From Roseateles amylovorans (GTDB lineage Bacteria; Pseudomonadota; Gammaproteobacteria; Burkholderiales; Burkholderiaceae_C): DNA of 64,000 bases. Location of the stretch: contig NZ_CP104562.2 of NCBI RefSeq assembly GCF_025398155.2, positions 2,666,001-2,730,000 of the forward strand. The letters run 5' to 3'. Position 1 is the first letter of the stretch, and the number at the start of each line of letters is the position of its first letter. The translations under genes were made by a program, and so were the position numbers. Below, in pieces: positions 62,473-64,000 of this stretch. The notes below the pieces were generated by a model. That model was not told the DNA's origin and made no database searches. It saw only the letters and a list, made by a program, of their open reading frames with translations.

Positions 62473-62557
62473 GGGGCGTCATTATCAGGCGGCCGGAGGA
62501 ACCCGGCGGAAGCGAACAGGACTGACCCGCGTCACCGAACGCACATCAGGACCCGAC

Positions 62558-64000
62558 ATGCCCCGCCGCAGCCCGACCGCCGCCGCCCCTCACGCGAGGG
62601 CCGCCCTGGCGACCGCGCATGGGTCCGAGTCCGATGCGGCCGATGCGGCCGAGGCGTCGCGTCGCCCCCTCCACCCCGCCTTGTTGCCGAGTCACCCGCC
62701 CACCACACTCTGGCCGGCGGACGATCCCCGCGAGCTTCAGCGCCATCTTCGGCGCGCGGAGTGGCTGGCTCCGCAGATCAACGCGGTGCAACCCTGGGCC
62801 GAGGCTGACGAGGCGGGCCTGTGGGACGACGATCGTGAGGCGCAGGACCCGTCGCCGTATCTCAGCCTGCCGGAGCTGTGGTCGGATCTCCCCGGCATCA
62901 AGGTGGCCGGACCGTTGCTCAGCCATTCGATCAGCCTGAAGCGCGCGCAGCCCCCTGTGGGCTGGCGTAGGAAGCCACCCGAGCCTGGTGAGGTCCTCGA
63001 ATCCAAGCCCCGGATCGTCCGGCAGGCCCCCTGCGTGAATGCCCGGGAAGTCTGGGACCGGCTGATCCTGAGCGCTTCCCCACCGGCTGACCCCAGTGCG
63101 CTCATTGATTGGCTGGCCATGCTGAGCACCTCCAACGTCGCGCTGGTGATCGACGTTCGCACCGAGGCGGAACGATGCGACGAGCACATGGGCCAGTACC
63201 TGCAGAACCGCAGGTGGAAAACCGACGGCGTCGCAGTCAAGACCAGCATCCGGTCGGGCGACTGGAAGCCGACGCCCCACTCGACCAGGCTGGCCGCGTT
63301 GAGCGACCGCGCGCTGGTGCAGGCTACGGCCCCGGTGTGCCGTCTGCACATCGAGCTGCGTGACGCGAAGTCGAATCGATCGCAGCATGCCTGCGATGTG
63401 GCGCTGCTGCCTCATGAATCAGGCAGGCCGCTGGCGACCGGCCTGCTCGAATGGGTCGCGATGCGGTCCGTGCCCTATTGGATGCCTCGGAGGACGGGCA
63501 GGGCCGACGGGCGTGTGTTGGTGCAAAGCCCGCGTGGCTTTCAGCGCGGCGCGCCGCTGCTGGTGGCCATGGCGCTCGCCAGGCGGATGAGCGAGAAGAC
63601 CTGCGGCGCCGGGGAGGGGGAGTCATGGGTCATTGAGCTGGCGTCCGAACTGCGGGCGCGACGTGGACCCCAGTCGCACTGGACGGCTGAACGTCTGGCA
63701 CCCCTGCTGGCCCTGGCCGAGCGCTGGGGACGCAACGGCCTGCCCGAGCAGGCCCCCAAGTGGCTGGACAGGCAGCAGTCGACCCTGAGCATTTCCGCCT
63801 CGCTGAATCTGGCTGCCGTTCGCCGGCGTCATGCGGCGGCCACGGCCGGCGAATCCAAGCTCAAGCAGCTCGGGGCCCAGTTTGCGACGCGGTCTGTGCC
63901 AGCGCGGACGAAACCACCGATGCCGTCCGATCCGGCGGACTCGGCAGCGGCGACGGATGCCTACCGGCCGACCCCGACACCGACCCCGACACCGCCCCCG
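62558..64000 (+). CDS. Tyrosine-phosphatase-like protein with degenerate active site, candidate effector (3' end beyond window)
   Basis: 481 residues to the window edge with no stop. Residues 1-60 are Ala/Pro/Ser-rich with no signal peptide. A PTP-like domain spans about 160-400: LIDWLAML and VALVIDVRTEAERCDEHMGQYL (194-215) fit the F-W-x-M and I-V-M-L...E...K-C-x-Q-Y-W stretch, and GRVLVQSPRGFQRGAPLLVAMAL (318-340) fits the P-loop V-H-C-x2-G-x2-R-[ST]-G. The gatekeeper His is Gln323, the nucleophile Cys is Ser324, Gly327 and Arg330 are kept, and the W-P-D loop appears as W299-V-A. The tail is (Pro-Thr)n. Probable catalytically dead, phosphotyrosine-binding protein. No PIP box upstream. Confidence 0.65.
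   Translation, partial: MPRRSPTAAAPHARAALATAHGSESDAADAAEASRRPLHPALLPSHPPTTLWPADDPRELQRHLRRAEWLAPQINAVQPWAEADEAGLWDDDREAQDPSPYLSLPELWSDLPGIKVAGPLLSHSISLKRAQPPVGWRRKPPEPGEVLESKPRIVRQAPCVNAREVWDRLILSASPPADPSALIDWLAMLSTSNVALVIDVRTEAERCDEHMGQYLQNRRWKTDGVAVKTSIRSGDWKPTPHSTRLAALSDRALVQATAPVCRLHIELRDAKSNRSQHACDVALLPHESGRPLATGLLEWVAMRSVPYWMPRRTGRADGRVLVQSPRGFQRGAPLLVAMALARRMSEKTCGAGEGESWVIELASELRARRGPQSHWTAERLAPLLALAERWGRNGLPEQAPKWLDRQQSTLSISASLNLAAVRRRHAAATAGESKLKQLGAQFATRSVPARTKPPMPSDPADSAAATDAYRPTPTPTPTPPP

Noticed and set aside
62473..62557. Search for a PIP box before the phosphatase-like gene, and before the gene at 56712
   Set aside because: No TTCG-N16-TTCG pair was found in either upstream region; TTCGA at about 56367 lacks a partner. 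Hrp control of these two genes is therefore not claimed.

Overview
The window looks like chromosomal DNA from a high-GC betaproteobacterium of the order Burkholderiales, most like the Roseateles/Mitsuaria/Rubrivivax group. This rests on gene content and order: DUF3579 beside argD-argF, hda-HAD-pcnB-folK, rpsP-rimM-trmD-rplS, ribF-ileS-lspA, a NUDIX CoA pyrophosphatase next to a CobD/CbiB-like gene, and DUF47-pit. It is inference from reading; no database search was possible. Both ends cut through genes: a propeller-domain sensor at the left edge and a phosphatase-like protein at the right edge.

Layout. 1-9.2 kb: propeller sensor (partial), glycine-zipper protein, orphan TRAP membrane genes dctQM, YkgJ Fe/Zn-cluster protein, a kinase/universal-stress-protein fusion with a phosphoesterase, and a solute-binding protein. 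A palindromic repeat element, present as two full copies and one partial copy, brackets the TRAP-ykgJ segment. 9.3-14.7 kb: argD-argF, DUF3579, an M14 peptidase/hydrolase pair and rpsT. 14.8-23.8 kb: murJ, a SirB1-family gene, hda-HAD-pcnB-folK-DUF486, and DUF47-pit with a candidate Pho box. 24-31.9 kb: TM2 protein, acetyltransferase, rpsP-rimM-trmD-rplS, CoA pyrophosphatase, CbiB-like protein, SDR and RluA. 31.9-39.2 kb: a dual-specificity-type phosphatase, a VOC/questin-oxidase-like fusion followed by a cysteine-rich HTH regulator, thioesterase, YbaK, DUF1289, a DsbA-like isomerase and an MHS transporter.

39.4-41 kb is the most distinctive locus. A harpin-like protein carrying a lytic transglycosylase domain and a divergent helical protein share a 243-bp intergenic region. 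It holds two oppositely oriented PIP boxes (TTCGB-N15-TTCGB), each with a suitably spaced -10 box. This marks both genes as members of an HrpX/HrpB-type type III secretion regulon, although no secretion apparatus lies in the window. Two further candidate effectors lie at 56.7-57.9 kb and at the right edge. The right-edge protein has a tyrosine-phosphatase-like domain whose catalytic Cys position is Ser, whose WPD Asp is missing, and which has a (Pro-Thr)n tail. Neither of these two has a visible PIP box.

41-64 kb otherwise holds sensor kinases, two EamA exporters, SDR and quinone oxidoreductases, and DUF2189. The usually compact ribF-ileS-lspA cluster is interrupted by a plus-strand block made of a two-component system, cstA-ybdD and a candidate effector.

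Short tandem arrays (5-10 bp units, each of different sequence) recur in intergenic gaps, and low-complexity Ala/Pro/Gly insertions occur within TrmD, RibF and the YbaK N-terminus. Long ORFs antisense to real genes are common because of the GC content and were left out. No tRNA, rRNA, CRISPR array, transposase or integrase was seen.
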